Assembly: GCA_049680295.1 (NCBI GenBank)
Contig: JBAUHN010000316.1
Span: 1-16,654, forward strand
Reading direction: 5' to 3'
DNA: 16,654 nt
Source of the DNA: JBAUHN01 sp049680295
GTDB taxonomy: Bacteria; Pseudomonadota; Alphaproteobacteria; Rhodobacterales; Rhodobacteraceae
Below, piece after piece: positions 6,895-14,510 of the stretch. Both the position numbers and the translations under genes were made by a program. The notes under the pieces are model-generated. The model worked only from the letters and a program-made list of their open reading frames with translations. It searched no databases and was not told the DNA's origin. Position 1 is the stretch's first letter. Every line of letters starts with the position of its first letter.

Positions 6895-7289
6895 TGCCCG
6901 AAGTTACAATTTCCATCGGCGGTCGCCGGTTTGAAGTCGCCTGTCAGGAAGGCGAGGAACAATATCTGCATTCAGCCGCGAAAATGCTGGATGATGAGGC
7001 ACAGGTGCTGTCCGATCAGGTCGGCCGCATGCCCGAGGCGCGGATGCTGCTGATGGCAGGCCTGATGCTGGCCGACAAAACCGCCAGTTTTGAGGACCGT
7101 GTTGCCACGGTTCAGGCCAAACTGGATGAACGCGACGCCGAACTGGCCGGACTGCGCAGCGCAGGCAAACCCGAGCCGGAAAAAGTCGAAGTGCCTGTCG
7201 TCCCACAAAGCGTGACCGACACGCTGGCGGAAATCGCCGCCCAGGCCGAGGCTTTGGCAGCGGCGGTTGAGGAGAAGGCAGGCGGGTAG
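6894..7289 (+). CDS. zapA: Cell division protein ZapA
   Basis: ZapA binds FtsZ and crosslinks its protofilaments at the division site. The 131-residue protein has the family's N-terminal globular domain (VTISIGGRRFEVAC, 4-17, then a YLHSAAKMLD helix) and a long C-terminal helical/coiled-coil region (about 47-90). The tail is Pro/Glu/Val-rich, followed by an Ala-rich helix; it makes the protein longer than E. coli ZapA (109), as is common in alphaproteobacteria. Translation is coupled to the preceding coiled-coil gene through TGATG, with AGGAG just upstream in the end of that gene. The 92-base gap to the next gene is too short for a 6S RNA gene, which often follows zapA in other proteobacteria. 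Confidence 0.9.
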   Translation: MPEVTISIGGRRFEVACQEGEEQYLHSAAKMLDDEAQVLSDQVGRMPEARMLLMAGLMLADKTASFEDRVATVQAKLDERDAELAGLRSAGKPEPEKVEVPVVPQSVTDTLAEIAAQAEALAAAVEEKAGG

Positions 7290-7381
7290 TTGGGGGCAGA
7301 CGCCACGCACGCGGGTTCTGGTCAGGGTTCATTCCACAGGCCCGTGCCGATAAAACCACCCCCCCCATGCAGGGATCTGTG

Positions 7382-8560
7382 ATGGAAATTGCGATTTGCG
7401 GTTGTGGGATTGGTGGGATTTCCGCCGCGATTTTTGCCAGCCGCATTGGTTTTCAGGTGACCTTGTTTGACCAATTCGATGTCCCCAAAGCTGTCGGTTC
7501 TGGCTTGGTGATCCAACCGGTTGGTTTGCGGGTGCTGGAACAATTGGGTGCCGTTGACGCCGTTTTGGCAAAAGGCGCCAAAGGCTTTCATATGATCGGC
7601 CATGAGGCTAAAAGCGGGCGGCGGGTCCTGGATGTTTCCTATGGCCCCTCGGGTGGATCAAATTTTGGTCTGGGCATTCATCGCGCCAGCCTGTTTGCGT
7701 CGCTTTTGGATGTTGCAAGGGCCGAGGGTATTGAAATCACAGGGCAGCACCGTGTCGCTGCCACTTGGGCAAGTGAACACGGTCGTTTTGTGTCATTTGA
7801 AACTGGTGAAACTAGAGGCCCCTTTGATCTGGTGATTGATGCAACGGGCGCAGGGTCGCCTCTTAGCCATCTGATCTCTCGGCCACTGCCCTATGGCGCA
7901 ATCTGGGGAACCGTTGACTGGCCCGAGACATCCAACCTGCGGTATGATTGCCTGCAACAACGCTACCGCCGTGCGTCAAACATGATCGGGGTCTTGCCGA
8001 TTGGCAGCCTGCCCGGTGAAAGTTCACGCAAGGCTGCATTGTTTTGGTCAATCCCAGCCCATGAGATTGAAACCTGGCAAAACACACCCATCGAACACTG
8101 GCGCACAGACGCCACAGCACTTTGGCCTGAACTGGCACCCTTTACCCAGCAGATCATAGACCACAGCCAAATGACACCGGCGGTCTACACTCATGGTAGC
8201 CTGCACAGACCTTTTGCCAACCGGATCGTGCACATCGGCGATGCCGCACACCGTGCAAGTCCGCAACTGGGTCAGGGGGCGAATATGGCTCTGTTGGATG
8301 CCTGTGCATTGGTGAAATGTCTTGAGGCGCTGCCACTTGCACAGGCACTGCCAAAATATGCCAAAGCCCGACGCCTGCATACCAGTGTTTATCAGGCAAT
8401 GAGTTGGGCGTTTACGCCGATGTATCAATCAAATAGCCGTGCTTTACCGCTGTTGAGGGACTATTTATTAGGTCCACTCAGCAAAGTTCCACCGGTACCC
8501 GCGATCCTCAGCAGCCTTGTAAAAGGTACCATGATCAATCCGATGCCTGGGCTTTCTTAA
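7382..8560 (+). CDS. FAD-dependent monooxygenase-like oxidoreductase
   Basis: A 392-residue group A flavoprotein of the PHBH/UbiH/salicylate-hydroxylase type. The N terminus carries the FAD Rossmann motif GCGIGG (G7, G9, G12) and an acidic strand end (TLFDQF). The second FAD motif is HIGDAAHRASPQLGQGAN (about 284-301), very typical. The middle 'DG' fingerprint, usually ADGxxS, reads ATGAGS (154-159), with Thr at the usual Asp. Such enzymes hydroxylate aromatic or other organic substrates with NAD(P)H and O2, but the substrate cannot be read here. An in-frame ATG exists 15 bases upstream (7367), but AGGGA at 7371-7375 and the immediate Rossmann strand favour 7382. Neighbours give no pathway hint. 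Confidence 0.85.
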   Translation: MEIAICGCGIGGISAAIFASRIGFQVTLFDQFDVPKAVGSGLVIQPVGLRVLEQLGAVDAVLAKGAKGFHMIGHEAKSGRRVLDVSYGPSGGSNFGLGIHRASLFASLLDVARAEGIEITGQHRVAATWASEHGRFVSFETGETRGPFDLVIDATGAGSPLSHLISRPLPYGAIWGTVDWPETSNLRYDCLQQRYRRASNMIGVLPIGSLPGESSRKAALFWSIPAHEIETWQNTPIEHWRTDATALWPELAPFTQQIIDHSQMTPAVYTHGSLHRPFANRIVHIGDAAHRASPQLGQGANMALLDACALVKCLEALPLAQALPKYAKARRLHTSVYQAMSWAFTPMYQSNSRALPLLRDYLLGPLSKVPPVPAILSSLVKGTMINPMPGLS

Positions 8561-8578
8561 CCAGCAGACGGCACCACA

Positions 8579-8601
8579 TCAGCCTCAAGATATGAGGCTG
8601 A
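8579..8601. terminator. Hairpin between converging monooxygenase and glutaredoxin genes
   Basis: TCAGCCTCA (8579-8587) and TGAGGCTGA (8593-8601) form a perfect 9-bp stem with a 5-base loop, placed 19 bases after the monooxygenase stop and before the end of the opposing glutaredoxin gene. No T-run follows, so it may be a bidirectional, partly Rho-dependent end. Confidence 0.45.
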
Positions 8602-8632
8602 ACCTGAAATGCCGACCCGCCAACTCCCTAAC

Positions 8633-8995
8633 TCAGCCGTTGGCTTCGCGGATCTTGTCTGCCGCATCTTTGTCGTATGTAACGCCGCTTTGTTCAAACA
8701 ACGTGTCCAATTCGCCTGAAAGCGTCATTTCGGTGATGATGTCGCAGCCGCCGACGAATTCGCCTTTGACATAAAGCTGTGGCACGGTCGGCCAGTCCGA
8801 GAAATCCTTGATGCCCTGGCGTATGGCGTCATCGGCCAGCACGTTCACGTCGGAAAACTCAACCCCCATGTAGTTCAGCACCCCCGCCACACGGCTTGAA
8901 AACCCGCATTGCGGCATTTCCTTGGTGCCTTTCATGAACAAGACAACATCGCTGTCGGTGATGGTTTTCTGGATTTGGGTGGCTGTTTCGGTCAT
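8633..8995 (-). CDS. grxD: Monothiol glutaredoxin (CGFS type, Grx4/GrxD family)
   Basis: A cytosolic monothiol glutaredoxin that binds a bridging 2Fe-2S cluster with glutathione and hands it to partners, including BolA. The 120 residues match the family. The active site is CGFS (C30-S33), preceded by the KGT motif (K22-T24) and followed later by TVPQLYVKGEFVGGCD, which contains the conserved cis-Pro and glutathione-binding GGCD. The ATG is preceded by AAGGA about 10 bases upstream. The bolA gene lies directly upstream on the same strand with a 58-base gap, a pairing widely seen in alphaproteobacteria and consistent with a Grx-BolA iron-sulfur complex. Assignment is secure. Confidence 0.96.
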   Translation of the reverse strand: MTETATQIQKTITDSDVVLFMKGTKEMPQCGFSSRVAGVLNYMGVEFSDVNVLADDAIRQGIKDFSDWPTVPQLYVKGEFVGGCDIITEMTLSGELDTLFEQSGVTYDKDAADKIREANG

Positions 8996-9053
8996 TTCTT
9001 GGGTCCTTGAGATCAGGGGGTGGCATCTGACTGCGCAGTGCCGAAAAGGGCGG

Positions 9054-9296
9054 TCAGTCCGGGGCTTTGGTGGTCAGCGCCAATGCGTGTAATTCGCCGT
9101 GGTTGCCATCCATTTTACCCTTAAGGGCGGCATAGACGGCACGTTGTTGTTGCACCCGGTTTTTGCCTGCGAATGAGGCGTCAACAACTTCGGCGGCATA
9201 GTGGTTGCCGTCGCCTGCCAGATCGGTGATCGTAATCTGCGCGTCAGGAAATGTTTCGCGGATCAGATCTTCGATGTCGCGGGCTTGCATGGGCAT
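9054..9296 (-). CDS. BolA family protein
   Basis: An 80-residue BolA-like protein, a partner of CGFS glutaredoxins in iron-sulfur cluster trafficking and iron signalling. It starts MPMQARDIEDLIRETFP and continues with a GDGNHYAAEVVD strand. The KNRVQQQRAVYAAL helix carries the conserved VQQxRxVY pattern, and LHALALTT contains the conserved C-terminal His. The open frame reaches a TTG at 9323, but GGAGA (complement of 9303-9307) lies 6 bases before the ATG at 9296, so the shorter start is preferred. A second in-frame ATG is at 9290. It is followed by grxD on the same strand and is divergent from the XdhC gene. Confidence 0.92.
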   Translation of the reverse strand: MPMQARDIEDLIRETFPDAQITITDLAGDGNHYAAEVVDASFAGKNRVQQQRAVYAALKGKMDGNHGELHALALTTKAPD

Positions 9297-9302
9297 GGGG
9301 CG

Positions 9303-9307
9303 TCTCC
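9303..9307 (-). promoter_or_regulatory. Ribosome binding site deciding the bolA start
   Basis: The complement reads GGAGA, 6 bases before the ATG at 9296. It would lie inside the coding region if the TTG at 9323 were used. Confidence 0.65.
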
Positions 9308-9429
9308 GGGTTTTGCTGAGCAAGATGTAATGGTGCGCGGGCGCGGGGACAAGATGCCAAATCTATGCATAGTATCACGCGCTTTTGTCAAAGACACGGG
9401 CGGTCTGGTGTTTCATACTGCCTAGTGAA

Positions 9430-9434
9430 AGGAG
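9430..9434 (+). promoter_or_regulatory. Ribosome binding site deciding the XdhC start
   Basis: AGGAG with an 8-base spacer to the ATG at 9443. The upstream in-frame ATG at 9365 would add 26 residues unlike the family. Confidence 0.65.
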
Positions 9435-9442
9435 AGCTTTGG

Positions 9443-10411
9443 ATGGATGTCTTTGAAAATGCGCCCGAACGGGCGTTGGAGTGGCACATGGCCGGGCGCG
9501 GGGCCGTGCTGGCAACTGTGGTTGAGACCTGGGGCTCTGCCCCCCGCCGCGTCGGGGCTGCATTGGTCATTTCCGGCGATGGCGAGATGCAAGGCTCGGT
9601 TTCGGGCGGATGCGTGGAAGGTGCCGTTGTGCTGGAAGCCATCGAAGCGCTGGAGCAGGGCGCGCACAGGCTGTTGGAATATGGCGTCAGTGACGGCGAT
9701 GCCTTTGCGGTGGGATTGGCCTGTGGCGGCACCATTCGAATTTTGGTTGAACCGGTGGGCGCGGCGATGCCGGTGACCTTGTTGCAGGATCTGGTTGAAA
9801 AACGCGCAACCCGAACGCCGGTTGCCTATGAGGTTGATTTGAAAACTGCTGCGCGCCGTCTGACCACACAAGGTCACAAAGACCGCTTTGCCATGGACCG
9901 ATCAGGCCTTGAGGCGGACGGCCATACTTTTGTGGCCATTCACAACCCGCCGTTGCGTCTGGCGATCATAGGGGCGGTGCATATTGCGCAGGCTTTGGTG
10001 CCGATGGCGCGGATTGCAGGTTATGACCCGGTCATCATCGACCCGCGCGGGGCCTTTGGATCGGCCGCGCGTTTTCCCGGCGAGGTTATTTTCAATGACT
10101 GGCCAGATGAGGCGCTTGAGGCGATGGGCGTCGATACGCGTACGGGCGTTGTGTTACTGACCCATGACCCGAAACTGGATGATCCGGCGCTGCATTTCGC
10201 CTTACGCTCAGGCGCGTTTTACATCGGCGCACTTGGGTCCAAACGGACACATGCCGCCCGCGTGGCGCGGTTGCACGAGGCGGGGTTTTCGAACGAAGAC
10301 GTCGCGCGCGTTCATGGCCCTGTCGGTCTGGACATCGGCGCATCGGGTCCGCCGGAAATTGCCGTCGCCATTCTGGCCGAGATGACCCAAATCCTGCGGC
10401 GCGGGTCATGA
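9443..10411 (+). CDS. XdhC/CoxI-family molybdoenzyme maturation protein
   Basis: A 322-residue cytoplasmic factor of the XdhC/CoxI family. XdhC binds molybdenum cofactor and delivers it, sulfurated, to molybdenum hydroxylases. The N-terminal XdhC_CoxI domain shows ETWGSAPRRVGA (28-39), SVSGGCVEGAVV (52-63) and GLACGG (91-96, C94). The C-terminal Rossmann-type XdhC domain (about 172-315) begins LAIIGAVHIAQAL and contains GALGSKRTH (262-270) and GLDIGASGPPEIA. The frame is open from 9365, but AGGAG at 9430-9434 with an 8-base spacer selects the ATG at 9443. Its stop overlaps the next gene (ATGA), and both precede coxSLM, so a role in maturing that enzyme is the natural inference. Confidence 0.92.
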   Translation: MDVFENAPERALEWHMAGRGAVLATVVETWGSAPRRVGAALVISGDGEMQGSVSGGCVEGAVVLEAIEALEQGAHRLLEYGVSDGDAFAVGLACGGTIRILVEPVGAAMPVTLLQDLVEKRATRTPVAYEVDLKTAARRLTTQGHKDRFAMDRSGLEADGHTFVAIHNPPLRLAIIGAVHIAQALVPMARIAGYDPVIIDPRGAFGSAARFPGEVIFNDWPDEALEAMGVDTRTGVVLLTHDPKLDDPALHFALRSGAFYIGALGSKRTHAARVARLHEAGFSNEDVARVHGPVGLDIGASGPPEIAVAILAEMTQILRRGS

Positions 10412-11391
10412 AGTTCGGACTGGTGCCTTTACACGATGCCGAAGGCGCCATTCTGGCGCATTCCGTCGCCTTATCAGGGCAAAAGATGCGCAAAGGCCGG
10501 GTTCTGTCGCAAAGTGATGTGGCAGCGATGTATGCCGATGGATTAGCGCAGGTGATTGTGGCGCGACTGGATCCGGGCGATGTCGAAGAAAACAGTGCCG
10601 CTGCCAGACTTGCACAGGCGTTGCTGGCCGGGTCGGTTGGGTTGCGCGCGACCCAGGCATTCACCGGGCGGGTGAACCTTTTGGCGACGGGTCCGGGCGT
10701 GGTGCAACTGGATGTCCGCGCCTTAGAGGCACTGAACACAGTCGATCCGATGATCACCCTTGCGACCGTGCAGCCCTATCAGCAAATGACAACCGGCGGC
10801 ATGATCGCGACGATCAAAATTATATCCTATGCCGTCTCTGACACGACCCTGACAGACGCGTGCAGCAAAGCAAAGGGCGCCATCAGCCTGTTGCCACCGG
10901 TGCTGCCCCGCGCCACATTGATTGTAACCGAAATTCCCGGCGGTGCTGGTGAAAAAGGCAAGGCCGCCATCGAAGGGCGCCTGACCGCCCTTGGAGTGGC
11001 ACTGGAAGAAACGGTTATCGTCCCGCATGACGCGGCGGCATTGACCCGTGCAATCGGCCAAACCCGGTCACCGCTGGTGTTGATCCTGACCGGGTCTGCG
11101 ACCTCGGACATTGCAGATGTCGGCCCTCGTGCGGTTGTGGCGGCAGGGGGCCGAATAGAACGGTTCGGCATGCCGGTTGATCCCGGCAACCTGTTGTTTT
11201 TAGCCGATTTGGATGGCCGGAAAATCATCGGGTTGCCTGGATGTGCCAGGTCGCCTGCCTTGAACGGCGCGGATTGGGTTTTGTCCCGCGTGGTCTGCGG
11301 CATCCCCGTCACAGGGCGCGATATTGCGGCAATGGGTGTCGGTGGGCTGCTCAAAGAAATCCCAAGCAGGCCGCAACCCCGTCGCGGGTGA
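10408..11391 (+). CDS. Molybdopterin-binding (MoeA/MogA-domain) protein without a nucleotidyltransferase domain
   Basis: A 327-residue cytoplasmic protein with a C-terminal molybdopterin-binding MoCF fold: LVLILTGSATSDIADVGPRA (223-242) and KIIGLPGCARSPALNG (272-287), the latter resembling the GLPGNPVS loop of MoeA. The N-terminal half (about 1-165) resembles the linker and early domains of proteins annotated 'molybdopterin-binding/glycosyltransferase family 2'. Those continue into a MobA/MocA-like cytidylyltransferase domain, whereas this one ends at PRRG, about where that domain would begin. It overlaps the XdhC gene by 4 bases (ATGA) and precedes coxS by 140 bases. Inferred job: molybdenum cofactor handling for the cox enzyme. 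It could be a natural short form or have lost the domain. Confidence 0.82.
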   Translation: MKFGLVPLHDAEGAILAHSVALSGQKMRKGRVLSQSDVAAMYADGLAQVIVARLDPGDVEENSAAARLAQALLAGSVGLRATQAFTGRVNLLATGPGVVQLDVRALEALNTVDPMITLATVQPYQQMTTGGMIATIKIISYAVSDTTLTDACSKAKGAISLLPPVLPRATLIVTEIPGGAGEKGKAAIEGRLTALGVALEETVIVPHDAAALTRAIGQTRSPLVLILTGSATSDIADVGPRAVVAAGGRIERFGMPVDPGNLLFLADLDGRKIIGLPGCARSPALNGADWVLSRVVCGIPVTGRDIAAMGVGGLLKEIPSRPQPRRG

Positions 11392-11521
11392 CATGATCCC
11401 CAATTCGCGCGCCTCGTTCACCGGGGCCGAAATGGCGTTTTCGCGCCAAGGTCGAAGTTTACGGTTCTCAACTTTGACTTTGCGTGCTTAACTCGGACCA
11501 AACAACATAATCAAAATAAGG

Positions 11522-11526
11522 GGAGG
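11522..11526 (+). promoter_or_regulatory. Strong ribosome binding site of coxS; preceding 140-base gap
   Basis: GGAGG lies 5 bases before the ATG at 11532. The gap from 11392 to 11521 probably holds the cox promoter. A TTGACT occurs at about 11473-11478, but no convincing -10 element sits 16-18 bases after it, so I call no promoter. Confidence 0.5.
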
Positions 11527-11531
11527 ACTTC

Positions 11532-12017
11532 ATGACAGAGGTCAAAATGACCGTGAACGGCGCACCTGCGTCAGGTAACGTCGAGGGGCGCACGTTGCTT
11601 TCTTCGTTTCTGCGCGAGGATCTAAATCTGACCGGCACTCATGTCGGCTGCGACACCAGCCAATGCGGCGCTTGTGTTGTGCACGTGAATGGTAGGGCCG
11701 TCAAAGCCTGCACCATGCTGGCGCTTGAGGCCGAAGGTGCGGATGTTACCACTATCGAAGCCATGGCAAATGCAGATGGATCGCTCAGCGTGATCCAACA
11801 GGCGTTTCAGGATCACCACGGCCTGCAATGCGGCTTTTGCACGCCCGGAATGGTGATGTCAGCGGCGGCCCTGTTGAAAGACAACCCAAGCCCGTCCGAG
11901 CAAGAGGTGCGCGAATACCTTGAAGGCAATATTTGCCGCTGCACCGGGTATCACAACATCGTCAAGGCGATCCTTGCCGCGTCCGGTCAGGACGTCAGCA
12001 AGATTGCCGCTGAGTAA
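11532..12017 (+). CDS. coxS: CO dehydrogenase-type molybdenum hydroxylase, small iron-sulfur subunit
   Basis: The 2Fe-2S subunit that passes electrons from the molybdenum site to FAD in a cytoplasmic three-subunit hydroxylase. The 161 residues match CoxS-type subunits. The N-terminal plant-ferredoxin-like domain has C40, C45, C48 and C60 (GCDTSQCGAC, then KAC). The C-terminal four-helix domain holds the second cluster with C100 and C103 (QCGFCTPGMVMSA) and C135 and C137 (ICRCTGYHNIV). All eight ligands are present. It is the first gene of the S-L-M order, which is the form II arrangement. The start has GGAGG 5 bases upstream. The same fold also serves nicotine, quinoline and related dehydrogenases. 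Confidence 0.95.
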   Translation: MTEVKMTVNGAPASGNVEGRTLLSSFLREDLNLTGTHVGCDTSQCGACVVHVNGRAVKACTMLALEAEGADVTTIEAMANADGSLSVIQQAFQDHHGLQCGFCTPGMVMSAAALLKDNPSPSEQEVREYLEGNICRCTGYHNIVKAILAASGQDVSKIAAE

Positions 12018-12024
12018 GACCACA

Positions 12025-12068
12025 GGGCGCGGTGCGCCCCCCATTTCTGTCAGGACATGGGGGACAGA
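12025..12068 (+). promoter_or_regulatory. Possible alternative hairpins between coxS and coxL
   Basis: Three inverted repeats crowd this gap: GGGCGC/GCGCCC (12025-12039), CCCCCAT/ATGGGGG (12038-12063) and TCTGTC/GACAGA (12046-12068). The last two overlap and exclude each other. They could affect mRNA stability or the relative yield of S and L. The rest of the 126-base gap holds the coxL ribosome binding site GGGAGG at 12132-12137. Confidence 0.35.
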
Positions 12069-12143
12069 CAGGCTGACTGATCTGCGCAAACCCGCGATAA
12101 GACACAGGCAGGGGTGAACCCGCCACGTTAAGGGAGGAAAGAC

Positions 12144-14510
12144 ATGCCAAAAGACGGAGGCATCGGTGCCAGCAGCAAGCGGCGCGAGGATATTCGGTTT
12201 CTGACAGGAGCCGGGAACTATACCGACGACATCAATCTGCACGGGCAGGCGCATGTGTTTTTCCTGCGCTCTGACGTCGCCCATGGGACGTTGACATCCG
12301 TCGATACCGGCGCGGCCTCGGCGATGCCCGGTGTGGTCAGGATTTTCACCGGCGAGGATTTTGCCGATATTGGCGGCATACCCTGCGGCTGGCAGGTGAC
12401 CGACAAACACGGCGAGGTAATGCAGGAACCCAAACATCCGGTGCTGGCACATGGCAAAGTGCGCCATGTGGGCGAACCGATTGCCGCCGTCGTTGCGGAT
12501 ACGCTGGAACAGGCCCGCGACGCTGCCGAGGCGATTGAAGTTTCTATCGCTGAACTGCCTGCTGTCGTCAACATGAAGGATGCGGTCAAAGAGGGCGCCA
12601 CAAAGGTGCATGATGATCTGACCTCAAACCTTTGTTATGACTGGGGTTTCGTCGAAGAAAACAAAGCCGCGACTGATCAGGCCTTTGCGGATGCAGACCA
12701 TGTGACCACTCTGGAACTGATCAACAACCGACTGGTGGCCAACCCGATGGAACCGCGTGTGGCGGTGGGTGATTATGCCCGCGGCACCGGCGATCATACG
12801 CTCTATACCACCAGCCAGAACCCGCATGTGATCCGGCTGCTGATGGGGGCCTTTGTGCTGGGTATTCCTGAACATAAACTGCGCGTTGTGGCCCCGGATG
12901 TGGGCGGTGGGTTTGGCACTAAAATCTTCCACTATCAGGAAGAAGCCTTCTGCACCTTTGCAGCCAAGGCCTGCAATCGTCCTGTCAAATGGACGTCGTC
13001 GCGGTCCGAGGCGTTTATGTCAGATGCCCATGGCCGCGACCATGTGACCAAGATCGAACTGGCGCTGGACAAGGACAATAACTTTACCGCGCTACGCACG
13101 GATACCTATGCGAATATGGGCGCCTATCTCAGCACCTTTGCACCATCGGTGCCGACATGGCTGCACGGCACGTTGATGGCGGGCAACTACAAAACGCCGC
13201 TGATTTACGTCAATGTCAAAGCAGTGTTTACCAACACGGTTCCGGTGGATGCTTACCGCGGTGCCGGTCGCCCTGAAGCGACGTTCCAGCTGGAGCGCGT
13301 TATCGACAAAGCGGCGCGCGAACGCGGCGTTGATCCGATCGCCTTGCGGCGGCAAAATTTTGTCACTGAATTTCCCTATGCGACGCCTGTGGCGGTGGAA
13401 TATGACACCGGTGACTATGTCGCGACCATGGATAAGCTGGAAGAGATGGCGGATATCTCTGGCTTTGACGCGCGGCTCAAGGCCAGTCAGGCCAAGGGCA
13501 GGCTGCGCGGATTGGGTGTGAATTGCTATATTGAAGCCTGCGGCATCGCGCCCAGCAATCTGGTGGGCCAACTGGGCGCGCGCGCGGGGCTTTACGAATC
13601 CGCCACGGTGCGGGTCAATGCCACCGGGGGGCTGGTGGTGATGACCGGCAGCCACAGTCACGGGCAGGGGCATGAAACCGCCTTTCCGCAGGTGATTGCC
13701 GATATGATCGGTATTGACGAGAACATGATCGAGATTGTGCATGGCGATACCGCCAATGCGCCGATGGGCATGGGCACATACGGATCCCGCTCGCTGGCGG
13801 TGGGGGGATCGGCGATGGTGCGGGCCACCGAAAAGATCATTGCCAAGGCCAAGAAGATCGCGAGCCATCTGTTGGAGGCATCCGAGGATGATATCGAGCT
13901 TAAGGACGGGGCGTTTTCGGTCGCGGGCACGGATAAATCCGTGGCCTGGGGCGATGTGACGCTGGCGGCTTATGTGCCGCATAACTACCCGCTGGAAGAT
14001 CTGGAACCGGGGCTGGAAGAGACGGCGTTTTATGACCCGTCGAATTTCACATACCCTGCCGGCGCTTACGCCTGCGAGGTTGAGATCGACCCCGATACCG
14101 GCAAGGTCACGATTGAACGGTTCACGGCTGTTGATGATTTCGGCAATGTGGTGAACCCGATGATAGTTACCGGTCAGGTCCATGGCGGTCTGGCGCAGGG
14201 CATTGGGCAGGCGTTGCTGGAGAATTGTTCGTATGATGAGAACGGCCAGCTTTTGTCGGCGTCCTACATGGACTACGCCATGCCACGCGCCGATGATCTG
14301 CCGTTCTACGCTGTAGATCATTCGTGTCAGACGCCGTGTACACACAACCCACTTGGGGTGAAGGGCTGTGGCGAGGCCGGGGCCATCGGATCGCCGCCTT
14401 CGGTTGTGAATGCGGTTGTCGATGCGTTGCAGCGCAGTGGTAAAACCGACGTGACCCATATTGACATGCCGTTGACACCGTCACGGGTTTGGGCGGCCCT
14501 GCAGGGCTAG
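12144..14510 (+). CDS. coxL: Form II CO dehydrogenase-like molybdenum hydroxylase, large subunit
   Basis: The catalytic subunit, expected to bind molybdopterin cytosine dinucleotide. The 788 residues are typical. The N-terminal a/b-hammerhead domain starts near RREDIRFLTGAGNY. The cofactor motif GGGFGTK is at 254-260. The diagnostic active-site loop is AYRGAGR (370-376), the form II signature, instead of the AYxCSFR of form I CO dehydrogenases, so there is no cysteine to hold a Cu-S-Mo centre. The catalytic Glu is E744 in KGCGEAGAIG. Form II enzymes have no agreed substrate; relatives oxidise N-heterocycles or other small molecules, and CO oxidation is doubtful. It lies between coxS and coxM, with GGGAGG 6 bases before the ATG. 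Confidence 0.96.
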   Translation: MPKDGGIGASSKRREDIRFLTGAGNYTDDINLHGQAHVFFLRSDVAHGTLTSVDTGAASAMPGVVRIFTGEDFADIGGIPCGWQVTDKHGEVMQEPKHPVLAHGKVRHVGEPIAAVVADTLEQARDAAEAIEVSIAELPAVVNMKDAVKEGATKVHDDLTSNLCYDWGFVEENKAATDQAFADADHVTTLELINNRLVANPMEPRVAVGDYARGTGDHTLYTTSQNPHVIRLLMGAFVLGIPEHKLRVVAPDVGGGFGTKIFHYQEEAFCTFAAKACNRPVKWTSSRSEAFMSDAHGRDHVTKIELALDKDNNFTALRTDTYANMGAYLSTFAPSVPTWLHGTLMAGNYKTPLIYVNVKAVFTNTVPVDAYRGAGRPEATFQLERVIDKAARERGVDPIALRRQNFVTEFPYATPVAVEYDTGDYVATMDKLEEMADISGFDARLKASQAKGRLRGLGVNCYIEACGIAPSNLVGQLGARAGLYESATVRVNATGGLVVMTGSHSHGQGHETAFPQVIADMIGIDENMIEIVHGDTANAPMGMGTYGSRSLAVGGSAMVRATEKIIAKAKKIASHLLEASEDDIELKDGAFSVAGTDKSVAWGDVTLAAYVPHNYPLEDLEPGLEETAFYDPSNFTYPAGAYACEVEIDPDTGKVTIERFTAVDDFGNVVNPMIVTGQVHGGLAQGIGQALLENCSYDENGQLLSASYMDYAMPRADDLPFYAVDHSCQTPCTHNPLGVKGCGEAGAIGSPPSVVNAVVDALQRSGKTDVTHIDMPLTPSRVWAALQG

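Noticed and set aside
7290..7381. 6S RNA gene after zapA
   Set aside because: The gap is 92 bases, too short for a 6S RNA (about 160-190 bases), and no long bubble-and-stem structure is visible.
11393..11491. 32-codon frame between the molybdopterin-binding gene and coxS
   Set aside because: It shows no family features and no remnant of a nucleotidyltransferase domain that I can recognise.
13092..14459. 455-codon minus-strand frame inside coxL
   Set aside because: It lies wholly antisense to a conserved catalytic gene, shows no recognisable domain and is rich in Arg/His, as expected from GC-rich shadow frames.
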